DNA from: Actinomycetes bacterium
Lineage (GTDB): Bacteria > Actinomycetota > Acidimicrobiia > Acidimicrobiales > Acidimicrobiaceae
NCBI GenBank assembly: GCA_021844725.1
Contig: JAKBSX010000171.1
Span: 1-6,562, forward strand
Direction of reading: 5' to 3'
Length of the DNA: 6,562 nt
Under the pieces are notes generated by a model. The model did not search any database. It was not told the origin of the DNA and saw only the letters and a program-made list of their open reading frames with translations. Position 1 is the stretch's first letter, and each line of letters begins with the position of its first letter. A program made the position numbers and the translations under genes. This document shows positions 1-6,562 of the stretch, piece after piece.

Positions 1-107
1 GTATCATGTACCTTCAGATGGATAGTGCCACGAATCCTGTAATGGGCCATTGTATTTTGAATCACGCCGTTGTCGTAAAGTAGCAAATATTTGTCAATTT
101 GGGACAT
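1..107 (-). CDS. Possible 5' end of a gene leaving the left edge (hypothetical)
   Basis: Reading the minus strand from an ATG at 107 gives 35 codons with no stop before the window ends. The product begins MSQIDKYLLLYDN and continues with an alternating hydrophobic/polar pattern (VIQNTMAHYRIRGTIHLKV) that could form beta strands. There is no good Shine-Dalgarno sequence: the nearest GGAG lies about 12 nt upstream. A promoter-like TTGATA-N18-TATAAA abuts the ATG, so if that promoter is real, translation would start further in, for example at the GTG of codon 15 or the ATG of codon 20. I do not recognise the family. An open frame this short can arise by chance, so this is a tentative partial gene. 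Confidence 0.3.
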   Translation of the reverse strand, partial: MSQIDKYLLLYDNGVIQNTMAHYRIRGTIHLKVHD

Positions 108-137
108 TTTATATTCAGACTCCAAGAAATGTATCAA
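108..137 (-). promoter_or_regulatory. Candidate sigma70-like promoter for the left-edge minus-strand frame
   Basis: On the minus strand, TTGATA (132-137) and TATAAA (108-113) are separated by 18 bases, close to a bacterial -35/-10 pair. The -10 box touches the ATG at 107. Transcription would therefore begin inside the first codons of the frame, and either the start codon is further downstream or the match is fortuitous. If the organism is archaeal, the A/T-rich box could instead be a TATA element. Confidence 0.25.
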
Positions 138-284
138 ACTGTTCGGGTACCTAGTCATGTGCATCTACCCAATTGTGCTTGACAATTCATTAGGCTTCAT
201 GCCGAAATTACACTACATAGAGTGGAAATCGGTTAGGTGAGGGAATAGTTGATAAGCGTTTAGCGTACGTTTGGCTTTATCACA

Positions 285-1010
285 ATGAAGAAGAATACCA
301 CAAAGTGGAACGTTACCGGCGACGGATTATCGATTCTCCAATTGGGATCTAGCCCCACAAAGGATGGGATAGTCTCTTTTATTCCAGCTGACGGGAGGGA
401 TATACACTTGACATATTACGTCAAAAGTGGTGAAATGAATTTTCATGTTACAGACCGTGATAAGACGCCAAATAAGGTCTGGGAGATTCCATCAGTTTCT
501 GTGGATGAGATGGCGATGAAGGTTGCGAGGCGGTACAAACGTTTGATAGTCAAGTATCATCCAAATCAGAAAATGTACGTGCTTGGTCCTGAATCCAGAT
601 CCATGTTGTGTTCTTCCATTTCCGCTTTCTCAGCTAACCCTAAGGGGCAGAGTCATGACATTGACTTTCTGAAGATGGCTGAAGTCATCCTACGGGAACA
701 TGCAGGAAAGAAGGATCTCGACAAAGTGCGCATTAAGGATGCGTTGAGATTGGGGATATCTTTTGGTTTCAGTTTTTCGAAGACCCAGTCTTATATTGTA
801 ATTCCTCTTCGAGAGGGCTATTGCCTTCGTGTTAATACGAACCTCAGAAGCGGAATTTTCGGTGTTATGCCGATGTGGAAAGCAATAGATGCATGGATGC
901 AGTATCTAGACAGTGAGGAGGTACTGGACATGATAATTGGTCCTGTTAAAGAATCACTGATGGAAAGAGTGAAAGTCTTAAAGGATGTAGCATCCCACAG
1001 CGGAGAGTAA
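285..1010 (+). CDS. Uncharacterised 241-residue protein
   Basis: I do not recognise this protein. An in-frame TAG at 261-263 and no earlier start make the ATG at 285 the first possible start. No Shine-Dalgarno sequence precedes it, which suggests leaderless or weak initiation. The predicted structure is mixed. Residues 1-70 look beta-rich. A basic helix follows around 72-92 (EMAMKVARRYKRLIVKY), then a helical stretch around 126-155 and a beta hairpin around 168-185 (SYIVIPLREGYCLRVN). The C-terminal 45 residues are helical. There is no signal peptide, membrane segment, zinc cluster or nucleotide-binding loop, so a soluble cytoplasmic protein is likely. It converges on the restriction-modification gene, with 216 bp between stop codons, and is not in an operon with it. 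The uninterrupted 241 codons and protein-like composition support a real gene, but the role is unknown. Confidence 0.75.
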   Translation: MKKNTTKWNVTGDGLSILQLGSSPTKDGIVSFIPADGRDIHLTYYVKSGEMNFHVTDRDKTPNKVWEIPSVSVDEMAMKVARRYKRLIVKYHPNQKMYVLGPESRSMLCSSISAFSANPKGQSHDIDFLKMAEVILREHAGKKDLDKVRIKDALRLGISFGFSFSKTQSYIVIPLREGYCLRVNTNLRSGIFGVMPMWKAIDAWMQYLDSEEVLDMIIGPVKESLMERVKVLKDVASHSGE

Positions 1011-1026
1011 ACTAAAGTTGTCTTCC

Positions 1027-1108
1027 TCCGGACAGGAATACAGGTGTTCTTCATCTAAGAAAATTTCGTCCCTTTGGTCTGCTCAGACCGTTTTGTGAAG
1101 TGTCCGGA
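1027..1108. repeat. Inverted repeat TCCGGACA / TGTCCGGA in the convergent spacer
   Basis: An exact 8-bp inverted repeat has its arms at 1027-1034 and 1101-1108. It brackets the smaller palindrome at 1076-1089. The core TCCGGA is itself palindromic, so the two copies also read as near-direct repeats. It lies just past the stop of the 241-residue gene. It could contribute to an RNA 3'-end structure or be a protein-binding pair; nothing in the sequence decides between these. Confidence 0.35.
1076..1094 (+). terminator. Weak terminator-like hairpin after the 241-residue gene
   Basis: GGTCTGCTCAGACC is a perfect 14-bp inverted repeat (stem GGTCT/AGACC with a GCTC loop) followed by GTTTTG. Hairpin plus a short T tract fits a rho-independent terminator for the plus-strand gene, whose stop is about 65 bp upstream. 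The stem is only 5 bp in practice and the T tract is short, so efficiency would be low. Confidence 0.35.
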
Positions 1109-1180
1109 CCACTGGAGAGTTTGCTATTGCTCTCTAAATCGTGTCTTCATATTACAGCAAATATATGACTAAGGTGGTCA

Positions 1181-1198
1181 ACTACGAACTTTCGTGGT
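1181..1198. repeat. Short hairpin downstream of the restriction-modification gene
   Basis: ACTACGAACTTTCGTGGT can fold into a 7-bp stem with a 4-base loop and one G-T pair. It lies 29 bp beyond the stop of the minus-strand restriction-modification gene. Neither strand shows a T tract after the stem, so it is not a typical rho-independent terminator, though it could protect or define an mRNA 3' end. Confidence 0.3.
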
Positions 1199-1226
1199 AA
1201 TTGAAATTAACGATCTTACTCACAGG

Positions 1227-4200
1227 CTATCCCCACCTATATTTTCGCCTGACTTCTTCATCTGTTAGTTCTTCAACCAACGCCACCTCAGTGCTTGTCA
1301 ACCCATATGCCCTGTAAATCATTAGATTTAAGACCTTTTCAATAGAAGCTATGGCTATTAGATGCGGCAAAATGGCGCTTGAAACTTTTGTGTATTCTTC
1401 GTCTAATTGCGTCAACTGAGAAGAGGTTAGCTTAACGCGGTTTTGAGAAAGAACCTTTTCTATTTCTCTCTTTCCCTCTTCTCTGCCTATCGATTTGCCT
1501 CTATCGAAATTGATAATTTTTGCTCGGTTCTTGAGCTGAGCGATTTCAACCCCCAAACCAACGGGTGACTTAATCCACTCGATAAATCTAGTCGCATTGC
1601 ACCGAATTTCATTACGATGATTAATTGCCAATTCTACGACCTCAGGAATGACATGTTTCAATCTCCACACGTCACTGCATATGCTGTGGGTAGCAGAAAG
1701 AATATCATCCTCACCTGTTTCGGACCAATTCTCAAGTCGTTGTTTAATAAACTTTATGAATGCAGAAAAATCAATAATGCGATCTTCAATTCGACCATCG
1801 ACTCCAGCTAAGCATGCAGGTATTGGCAATAATCGAAGCTGAGGTGCCTGAAATTGAGCGTAATCACTCTGCATGGTCAACGCACCAAAGTACTCACGAT
1901 AAATGTGTGAAAGTAATTGAGAGTTTAGTATGGCCAAGATGACACGTATATCTGCTTTTGAATCCCAAACAAAATTGACATTTACCGCTGCAAAGTCTCC
2001 GTTGGAGTCCAGGCATGCTTCTGGATTAAGTGCTAGCTTGGCTATGATCAATTTAGTTTTGCTGAAGAGATCTAATCTCGCTGATGGAAGCGCCTTAGTA
2101 CTGCGTTCGATGCATGGTGACTTGTATTCCCGATGTGCGTGAATCAAGGGCTCTACTCCCCACAGATTTTCATATCGATCGATAAGACCAGTGTTTAAAA
2201 CCCGGAAGATGTTTGCATTGGGCTCATTTGGGTTGCAATCCATCAGTATGCTGCCAAAAATATCTGACTCAGCAGCGGTTGTTGAGGCTTGAACCTTTGC
2301 TACGCGCTCTAACCTTATACACTCTCTCGTGATTCTAGAAGTAAGCTCGACCGTTCTGGACAATAGAAAGCCCCATAAATACTCAGGAAAGTTTGTGAGG
2401 TATTCTTGTGGGAACTTCCCCTTAAAAGATGGAGCACCTTCCCGTGAGGAAATTTCCTCTACTGTGATAGCGTGTCCATTTAGTGGCATTTCGTTGGAGA
2501 ATATCGTCACAACAGGATAAACTGCAGGATCGTCAAACACATCGGCTTGACTTGCATTTAGCACGCATTCAAGCCTTCTGTTCTTCGCCATGAATTCTCT
2601 GAGTGACTTTCCATACGGTGCCGATAGGAATTTATTTGGAGTTATGAGACCGCTCCGCCCGCCCTTTCTTACGATTCTTTGGCACAACTCAATGAAAGGG
2701 ATGTAAAGATCAAATGCTCCGCTCGCTGCAAAGCGTTCTCGTATGAACTCCTTCTCTTCTGGATCCCCACTTTTGGCAAGGCGGAGCGCATTGACGTATG
2801 GTGGGTTACCCACAGAAGCGTCAAAGCCCGGATCATCTTTTAAGCGGCCTTCTTCTATGAATACTTCAGGAAACTCAAGTTCCCAATGGAAAAAGCGCTT
2901 CTCATTTGCTATGGAGAGGGCCTGCTTGAACCACTTTGTTGTTCTTTTCGCTTCCCAATTGCTGGGGTAGTCGAGTGCATATACTAAGTCATAGTAATCC
3001 TTCTTTGGTTCTCTCGATCCGCCGGCATGAGTTTCATTGCCGAAATGTACAGCCGTCCAGACATCGGCAATCGTATGTGTCTTCACATACTCGGGCAATT
3101 GTTTGAATTCTTCGAACAATTTCTCCTTCTTCTTGACCTCATCTATGGTGTCATCGCCAACTTTGTCGAGTTCCAGCATCTTTCCTATAAGTCTTTCGAG
3201 GAATATCTGTGATATGAACTTGGGAAGGTTTTGGCCACTCTTTTTTTGTTTTTTATGGATCTTAGTATCAGGGTAGTCCTTTAAGTCGGCCAGATACGCT
3301 CCTATCAGACTGTTACCCACCTTCAATCTGTGGTCCAGGAAACTAAGTGGCCTATCTTTGTCAATGGTTGAAAGCCATATACTCACTTTTGCTAATTCTA
3401 CCGCCAGCTCATTGATATCTACACCGTAAACACAATGTCTAGCGACTTCTCGTTTCGCCCATTGCAAATCAAATTCAGTTCTAGCCACGATTCCAGCAGA
3501 TTGATCCTCCTCTAGCGCCTGTACGAGATGCTCGGACAGGAAATTAATAGTCTCCACCAAGAAATGCCCACTACCCATAGCTGGATCGCATACCTTGATT
3601 TTGAGGAGTTCGACAAACTGTGGGCGCCTTTCTTGCCTAGCTTTGTCTCGAATGCTAGCAATAATTGGATTCAGCGTGTGTTCGACTATATACTTAACGA
3701 TACTTTGGGGGGTGTAATATGATCCTGTAGATCGGCGTTCATGTCTGGTTGTTTCTAAATATAAATCGCCCTTCACGACTCTCTTGTCATCGCCAAAACT
3801 GGAAAGTTGAATCTTCCCTTTGTAAAGGGATACCGGAATCCATATCTCAAATCCTTTTTGTTTGACGGCAACCAAATCGGTTTCCGAATGAGACAATTGA
3901 AATTCCAGTAACCCCTCGTATATGCTCCCAAGATGACGAATTTCAAGCCCTGAGTAATCAACATTTGCATACTCACTCTTGTCTCGGATGTTCGCCGCTG
4001 TTCCCAATAAGTCTATGGCTTCTGCCAGGAATCTGTCTGATATGTCATATTTGTCTAAGAAATCAGAATAATGCAGAACACCTATTCTCGATGCAAATAG
4101 TCCTCCATTATAAGGTGGAATCCCTATAGACCTGCTGCCCTTGTCTATCAATCTGAAAAGATCCTTGAGGGCTGTCCATAAGCTCCTGGATTCCGTGGAA

Positions 4201-5126
4201 AATGGATTCGTGCCACGTGAAGAATCTCTAACCCTTTGACGAATTGATTCTAATGACATCTGTCTGTATGAATCATTGCTTAATGGCAGTAATCCCCGAG
4301 CTTCCGCGTAAAATATGAAGAGCAAACGATAAAGTAGAACAAAACAAGCTGCCCTAATAAGTGTTCGAACCTCATCTTTTGCTGGCTCAAGATTGTTGTC
4401 TGGCCATGATGCGAACCCTCTTGCCAATTCCAATAAGGCCAAATACGCTCTTTCTTTTAGCTCGTCTCCCACCAATTGTTCAAATCTAGTATTCTCTTCC
4501 TTGATTTGATCGAGGAAACACTTGCCGTTTGTGGCTACAAATGCCTCTTTACTAAATAGATTGAAGAAATATAGCCATTCTTCTTTCGAGTGGCGAATGG
4601 AAATATCGTATAAGTCAATTTCAAAATAGTGGTCAGTAGGTGCATCAAGATGGAGTAGTCGCCAGCGCCGACCGTCTGTCAATATGCCCCATTTCTTTTG
4701 CGAGTCTACCATGTAATCATAAACTTGTCTAACCGGGCTCCTTCTACCTCTTGAACGATCAAAATCGGTTCCGGGCGGCTTTGCGTCTCCAACCGCTATT
4801 GCCATCCTTAGGTCTTTGTTCAGCTTTGAGTTATGGTCTGGAAAGAAAATATAGTCAGGGGGTAAACCTGTGGGTAGAGTCTCATTTGATAGATAGTGAG
4901 GGTTCACGATAGCAAGGATCTTGTTCACAATTTCGTCCCTAATTTGCTCTTCGTTCCCCTGCTGCAACAAGGTTCCAGCGTTCTGGAATACCTGCTCGAT
5001 CTTGTGAAGTAACTCACGATCTTCAAACGAATGTCGCCAATTATCATTTAATGGCAACCTATTTAGAAGATAATCGGAGGAGAATAACTGGTTCATCGTG
5101 ACGCTCTGCAATCTGGAGTGTGGCAT
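1227..5126 (-). CDS. Type IIG-like restriction-modification enzyme: fused nuclease, N6-adenine methyltransferase and specificity domain (Eco57I-like)
   Basis: This single 1299-residue polypeptide should bind a DNA site, methylate adenine N6 using S-adenosylmethionine, and cleave unmodified DNA. The N-terminal 170 residues fit a PD-(D/E)xK nuclease: P90-D91, then D114-A-K116, then Q134xxxY138 as in HsdR-type nucleases, and a DGRRWRLL strand. The methyltransferase core has a YYTP box (470-473), SAM motif I DPAMGSG (514-520), YGVDIN (567-572), GNSL, and the hallmark FHWELEFPEVF leading to catalytic NPPY (774-777). The order X-I-IV followed by a recognition region is gamma-class. The C-terminal third contains LNSQLLSHIYREYFG and LRLLPIP, typical of type IIG target-recognition domains, then a charged helical tail and the conserved RAYGLTSTE segment. 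Residues 620-680, between motifs I and IV, are lysine-rich and probably helical. The ATG at 5126 has GAGGT just upstream; the next Met (residue 11) has none. There is no adjacent R, S or BREX gene. PglX-like enzymes are related, but the intact nuclease motif favours type IIG. The recognition site cannot be read from the sequence. Confidence 0.9.
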   Translation of the reverse strand: MPHSRLQSVTMNQLFSSDYLLNRLPLNDNWRHSFEDRELLHKIEQVFQNAGTLLQQGNEEQIRDEIVNKILAIVNPHYLSNETLPTGLPPDYIFFPDHNSKLNKDLRMAIAVGDAKPPGTDFDRSRGRRSPVRQVYDYMVDSQKKWGILTDGRRWRLLHLDAPTDHYFEIDLYDISIRHSKEEWLYFFNLFSKEAFVATNGKCFLDQIKEENTRFEQLVGDELKERAYLALLELARGFASWPDNNLEPAKDEVRTLIRAACFVLLYRLLFIFYAEARGLLPLSNDSYRQMSLESIRQRVRDSSRGTNPFSTESRSLWTALKDLFRLIDKGSRSIGIPPYNGGLFASRIGVLHYSDFLDKYDISDRFLAEAIDLLGTAANIRDKSEYANVDYSGLEIRHLGSIYEGLLEFQLSHSETDLVAVKQKGFEIWIPVSLYKGKIQLSSFGDDKRVVKGDLYLETTRHERRSTGSYYTPQSIVKYIVEHTLNPIIASIRDKARQERRPQFVELLKIKVCDPAMGSGHFLVETINFLSEHLVQALEEDQSAGIVARTEFDLQWAKREVARHCVYGVDINELAVELAKVSIWLSTIDKDRPLSFLDHRLKVGNSLIGAYLADLKDYPDTKIHKKQKKSGQNLPKFISQIFLERLIGKMLELDKVGDDTIDEVKKKEKLFEEFKQLPEYVKTHTIADVWTAVHFGNETHAGGSREPKKDYYDLVYALDYPSNWEAKRTTKWFKQALSIANEKRFFHWELEFPEVFIEEGRLKDDPGFDASVGNPPYVNALRLAKSGDPEEKEFIRERFAASGAFDLYIPFIELCQRIVRKGGRSGLITPNKFLSAPYGKSLREFMAKNRRLECVLNASQADVFDDPAVYPVVTIFSNEMPLNGHAITVEEISSREGAPSFKGKFPQEYLTNFPEYLWGFLLSRTVELTSRITRECIRLERVAKVQASTTAAESDIFGSILMDCNPNEPNANIFRVLNTGLIDRYENLWGVEPLIHAHREYKSPCIERSTKALPSARLDLFSKTKLIIAKLALNPEACLDSNGDFAAVNVNFVWDSKADIRVILAILNSQLLSHIYREYFGALTMQSDYAQFQAPQLRLLPIPACLAGVDGRIEDRIIDFSAFIKFIKQRLENWSETGEDDILSATHSICSDVWRLKHVIPEVVELAINHRNEIRCNATRFIEWIKSPVGLGVEIAQLKNRAKIINFDRGKSIGREEGKREIEKVLSQNRVKLTSSQLTQLDEEYTKVSSAILPHLIAIASIEKVLNLMIYRAYGLTSTEVALVEELTDEEVRRKYRWG

Positions 5127-5130
5127 CTTG

Positions 5131-5135
5131 ACCTC
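5131..5135 (-). promoter_or_regulatory. Ribosome-binding site of the restriction-modification gene
   Basis: On the minus strand, GAGGT sits 4 bases before the ATG at 5126 (GCGAGGTCAAG-ATG). This is the only good Shine-Dalgarno match near the 5' end. It favours the first Met over the one at residue 11. Confidence 0.55.
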
Positions 5136-5156
5136 GCTTTTTGGTTACACAGTAAT

Positions 5157-5209
5157 GGTAGACGAACTTAAGGATTCTTGTTCTCTCCCCTAAGGTCAGT
5201 TCGTCTGCC
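5157..5209 (-). repeat. Long inverted repeat upstream of the restriction-modification start: candidate operator or leader hairpin
   Basis: The arms GGTAGACGAACT (5157-5168) and AGTTCGTCTGCC (5198-5209) are complementary over 12 positions with one mismatch, including 9 perfect consecutive pairs (5160-5168 with 5198-5206). The 29-base interior is asymmetric and purine-rich on the minus strand (GGGGAGAGAAC). The element lies 31-83 bases before the start codon, so it could be a two-site operator near the promoter or a stem-loop in the 5' leader. Restriction-modification genes are often controlled at such repeats, but no controller gene is present here. The function is inferred. Confidence 0.5.
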
Positions 5210-5340
5210 TCGCATGCTTAAGAGACTGATAGTATGTCGCGTCCAATGCCAAACTGCTTTTGACATTACTGATTTTACCGTTGGGTGATTTGCAAGATGG
5301 TCGTCGGCTGCAATGCTCAAGAACCGCATCGAGGATAAAC

Positions 5341-5363
5341 GCCACTCATGAATGGCATATGCC
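5341..5363 (-). terminator. Weak hairpin downstream of the hydrolase gene
   Basis: Just past the hydrolase stop on the minus strand, a GCCATTCATGAGTGGC hairpin (5341-5356; 7 pairs around one mismatch) is followed by GTTTATCC, a poor T tract. It overlaps the perfect 10-bp palindrome GGCATATGCC (5354-5363). The two structures exclude each other. They may end the operon transcript weakly, but the signal is well short of a canonical terminator. Confidence 0.3.
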
Positions 5364-5370
5364 GGAATAA

Positions 5371-6325
5371 TCAGCCCAAAATGAAATCTTTTATCATTTT
5401 GGCAAATTCTTTGGGCTCCTCAAAGTGAGGGAAATGACTGCTGTTGTCGCAAAGGAGAACTCTTGTTCTTGGCCTTGCATGAACGTATGCCTGAATCTGA
5501 TCCAGAGATGCAATGTAGTCATATCTTCCTTTGATAATCAGGGCGGCACAGGCTGGCAGCTCATTTGGCGTTTTCAGCGTCGAATTGAAAATTTCACCTT
5601 CTTCAATTAACCTCTTTTGATGGACTTCTGCTCTTTGCCACAACTCTGCTGGTAATGGGGACTTCTCCACCATTTCGTCAAAATAATTCCCGTTCACTCC
5701 GTGAATGTACAGGTTATTCCTCCTTTCTTTCAAGTTATTTGACTGGGTCAATTCTGCAAATTCTTTCCAAAGTTCTGATGTGAGTTTGGCTGGAATGGCA
5801 GCAGAGATGTCCAAACACTTCATTGCCAAGTCTTCAAGACCCAATGAGATGTATTCTAATGCGGTTCCCTTAAGCAATGACCTCACCGATGAGGCAAGGT
5901 CAAACATAGGGTTTTCGAACACTATCTTATTCACACGCTCCGGGTATCTCTTTGCATATATGAGAGTTAAATACCCTCCAAACGAGTGCCCTAGAAGATT
6001 GCACTTTGTGACGCCCATCTTTTTTTCTGATGTACTCTATGTCTTCAATAAGATCTGATAGCCCGAAGGGTTCACCTTCCATTAGCCTCTGAGATCTCAG
6101 GACACCACGCTGATCAAAGGCTATGAGTCTCAGCTTGTCTGATAAGAAGTCTCTTTGGTGAATTACGAAATCGTAAGCGCCAGTTCCTGGTCCACCGTGG
6201 ACGTATATCAGAGTAGGATTTGACTCATCGCCAATGTCTTCATAAAACAATCTGCAATTGTCATTGCTCAATGATATTTCGCCTTCTTTAGGATTCGTGA
6301 GAACATAGCATACCAGGCGCATCAT
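5371..6325 (-). pseudogene. Alpha/beta hydrolase, proline-iminopeptidase-like (peptidase family S33), split by a 1-nt frameshift
   Basis: Two overlapping frames encode the two halves of one hydrolase. The upstream frame (6325 to 5927) carries the beta-strand and oxyanion motif HGGPG (residues 43-47) and FDQRG (70-74). It leaves the family pattern after EDIEYIRKK. The other frame continues it as MGVTKCNLLGHSFGG, down to 5371. Removing one A from the AAAAAAA run (plus-strand T7, 6020-6026) joins them into a 317-residue protein, normal for the family. The joined protein has a complete triad: nucleophile Ser114 (GHSFGG), Asp269 (GRYDYI) and His297 (SSHFPHFEEP). A helical cap lies at roughly 145-255. 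Family members cleave N-terminal proline or small amides and esters in the cytoplasm; the substrate here is unknown. The start at 6325 overlaps the previous stop (ATGA). As written the gene is broken. The damage is a single homopolymer indel, so sequencing error, recent mutation and slippage are all possible. Confidence 0.85.
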
Positions 6326-6543
6326 TCTTCCGGAGAAGCGTACGGTCTTCTGGTTCCGGGAATAAACCAGTAGATCGTCACTTGTGTCAATGCAGATATG
6401 GCCAGAACAACAAGCCCAAGTAGGAAAGTCGCTTGTTGACTCGGATTCCCAATAATGAGGAGTACGACAAGGACGTTCAATATCTGAAGCAATGATATGT
6501 ATCTACGAAACCTCTGAAAATGTAATCTAACTGGCTCAAGCAT
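6322..6543 (-). CDS. Small membrane protein with two predicted helices (5' end may lie outside the window)
   Basis: The 73-residue product has a basic N-terminus (R6, R11, R13, R14). Two hydrophobic segments follow, at about 16-33 (LLQILNVLVVLLII) and 38-60 (ATFLLGLVVLAISAL...IYWF), then a polar tail GTRRPYASPEE. Positive charges at both ends predict a helical hairpin with both termini in the cytoplasm. The family is not recognised. The frame stays open through the six codons upstream to the window edge, and GATGAG directly abuts the ATG with no spacer, so the true start may lie beyond 6562. Its TGA overlaps the ATG of the hydrolase gene, so the two are almost certainly translated from one mRNA with coupling. 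Confidence 0.6.
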   Translation of the reverse strand: MLEPVRLHFQRFRRYISLLQILNVLVVLLIIGNPSQQATFLLGLVVLAISALTQVTIYWFIPGTRRPYASPEE

Positions 6544-6562
6544 CTCATCTAAAGGCGAAATG

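Noticed and set aside
179..184. Perfect TTGACA as a -35 box for the gene at 285
   Set aside because: No acceptable -10 box occurs 16-18 bases downstream; the nearest candidate, TACACT (209-214), is 24 bases away.
818..1054. 78-codon minus-strand frame overlapping the end of the 241-residue gene
   Set aside because: It is antisense to a better frame, its composition is not protein-like, and it has no ribosome-binding site.
1011..1226. Integron attC site or transposon terminal repeats
   Set aside because: No GTTRRRY-type core sites, target-site duplication, transposase or integrase are visible; the inverted repeats are too short to support a mobile element.
1617..3722. Several 60-80 codon plus-strand frames inside the restriction-modification gene
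   Set aside because: All are antisense shadows of a long gene with clear family motifs.
3773..3976. 67-codon minus-strand frame within the restriction-modification gene
   Set aside because: It is in another frame of the same strand, spans the region encoding residues about 384-451 of the enzyme, and shows no independent signals.
1227..5126. BREX PglX or DISARM methyltransferase
   Set aside because: The core is related, but no other BREX or DISARM gene is in the window and an apparently intact N-terminal nuclease motif fits type IIG better.
6018..6026. Programmed -1 ribosomal frameshift at the A-rich heptamer, as in dnaX
   Set aside because: The downstream half is reached by moving +1 (skipping one base), not -1. 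No stimulating structure is evident either.
5705..6058. 117-codon plus-strand frame opposite the hydrolase
   Set aside because: It is antisense to the region holding the GHSFGG nucleophile motif, whose conservation explains the sequence.

Overview
The window looks like an ordinary prokaryotic chromosomal segment carrying one large accessory gene. Base composition is moderate, roughly mid-40s percent GC by eye. Start sites are mixed: the big minus-strand gene has a Shine-Dalgarno-like GAGGT, while the plus-strand gene at 285 has none, which would fit leaderless translation. I cannot assign a phylum, and bacterium versus archaeon stays open. No tRNA, rRNA, CRISPR array, transposase or integrase is visible.

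Layout, left to right. A short minus-strand reading frame (1-107) may be the 5' end of a gene leaving the left edge. It is followed by a 177-bp divergent spacer and a plus-strand gene for a 241-residue protein I do not recognise (285-1010). A 216-bp spacer rich in small inverted repeats (1011-1226) lies between the convergent 3' ends. The dominant feature is a 1299-codon minus-strand gene (1227-5126) for a single-chain, type IIG-like restriction-modification enzyme. It has an N-terminal PD-(D/E)xK nuclease-like segment, a gamma-class N6-adenine methyltransferase core and a C-terminal target-recognition region. Its 244-bp upstream region (5127-5370) holds a long, nearly perfect inverted repeat just before the start codon. 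Beyond that, also on the minus strand, is an alpha/beta hydrolase of the proline-iminopeptidase type (5371-6325), split by one extra A in a seven-A run. A two-helix membrane miniprotein (6322-6543) precedes it with an ATGA stop/start overlap.

How the genes relate. The membrane miniprotein and the hydrolase form a translationally coupled pair, probably part of an operon entering from beyond the right edge. The restriction-modification gene appears self-contained: one polypeptide carries the signatures of cutting, methylation and DNA recognition, and no separate R, S or controller gene is present. The 241-residue protein has no visible functional link to it. I see no clear evidence of a new multi-gene system. 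The points most worth checking are the inverted repeat before the restriction-modification gene, the frameshift in the hydrolase, and the unidentified 241-residue protein.
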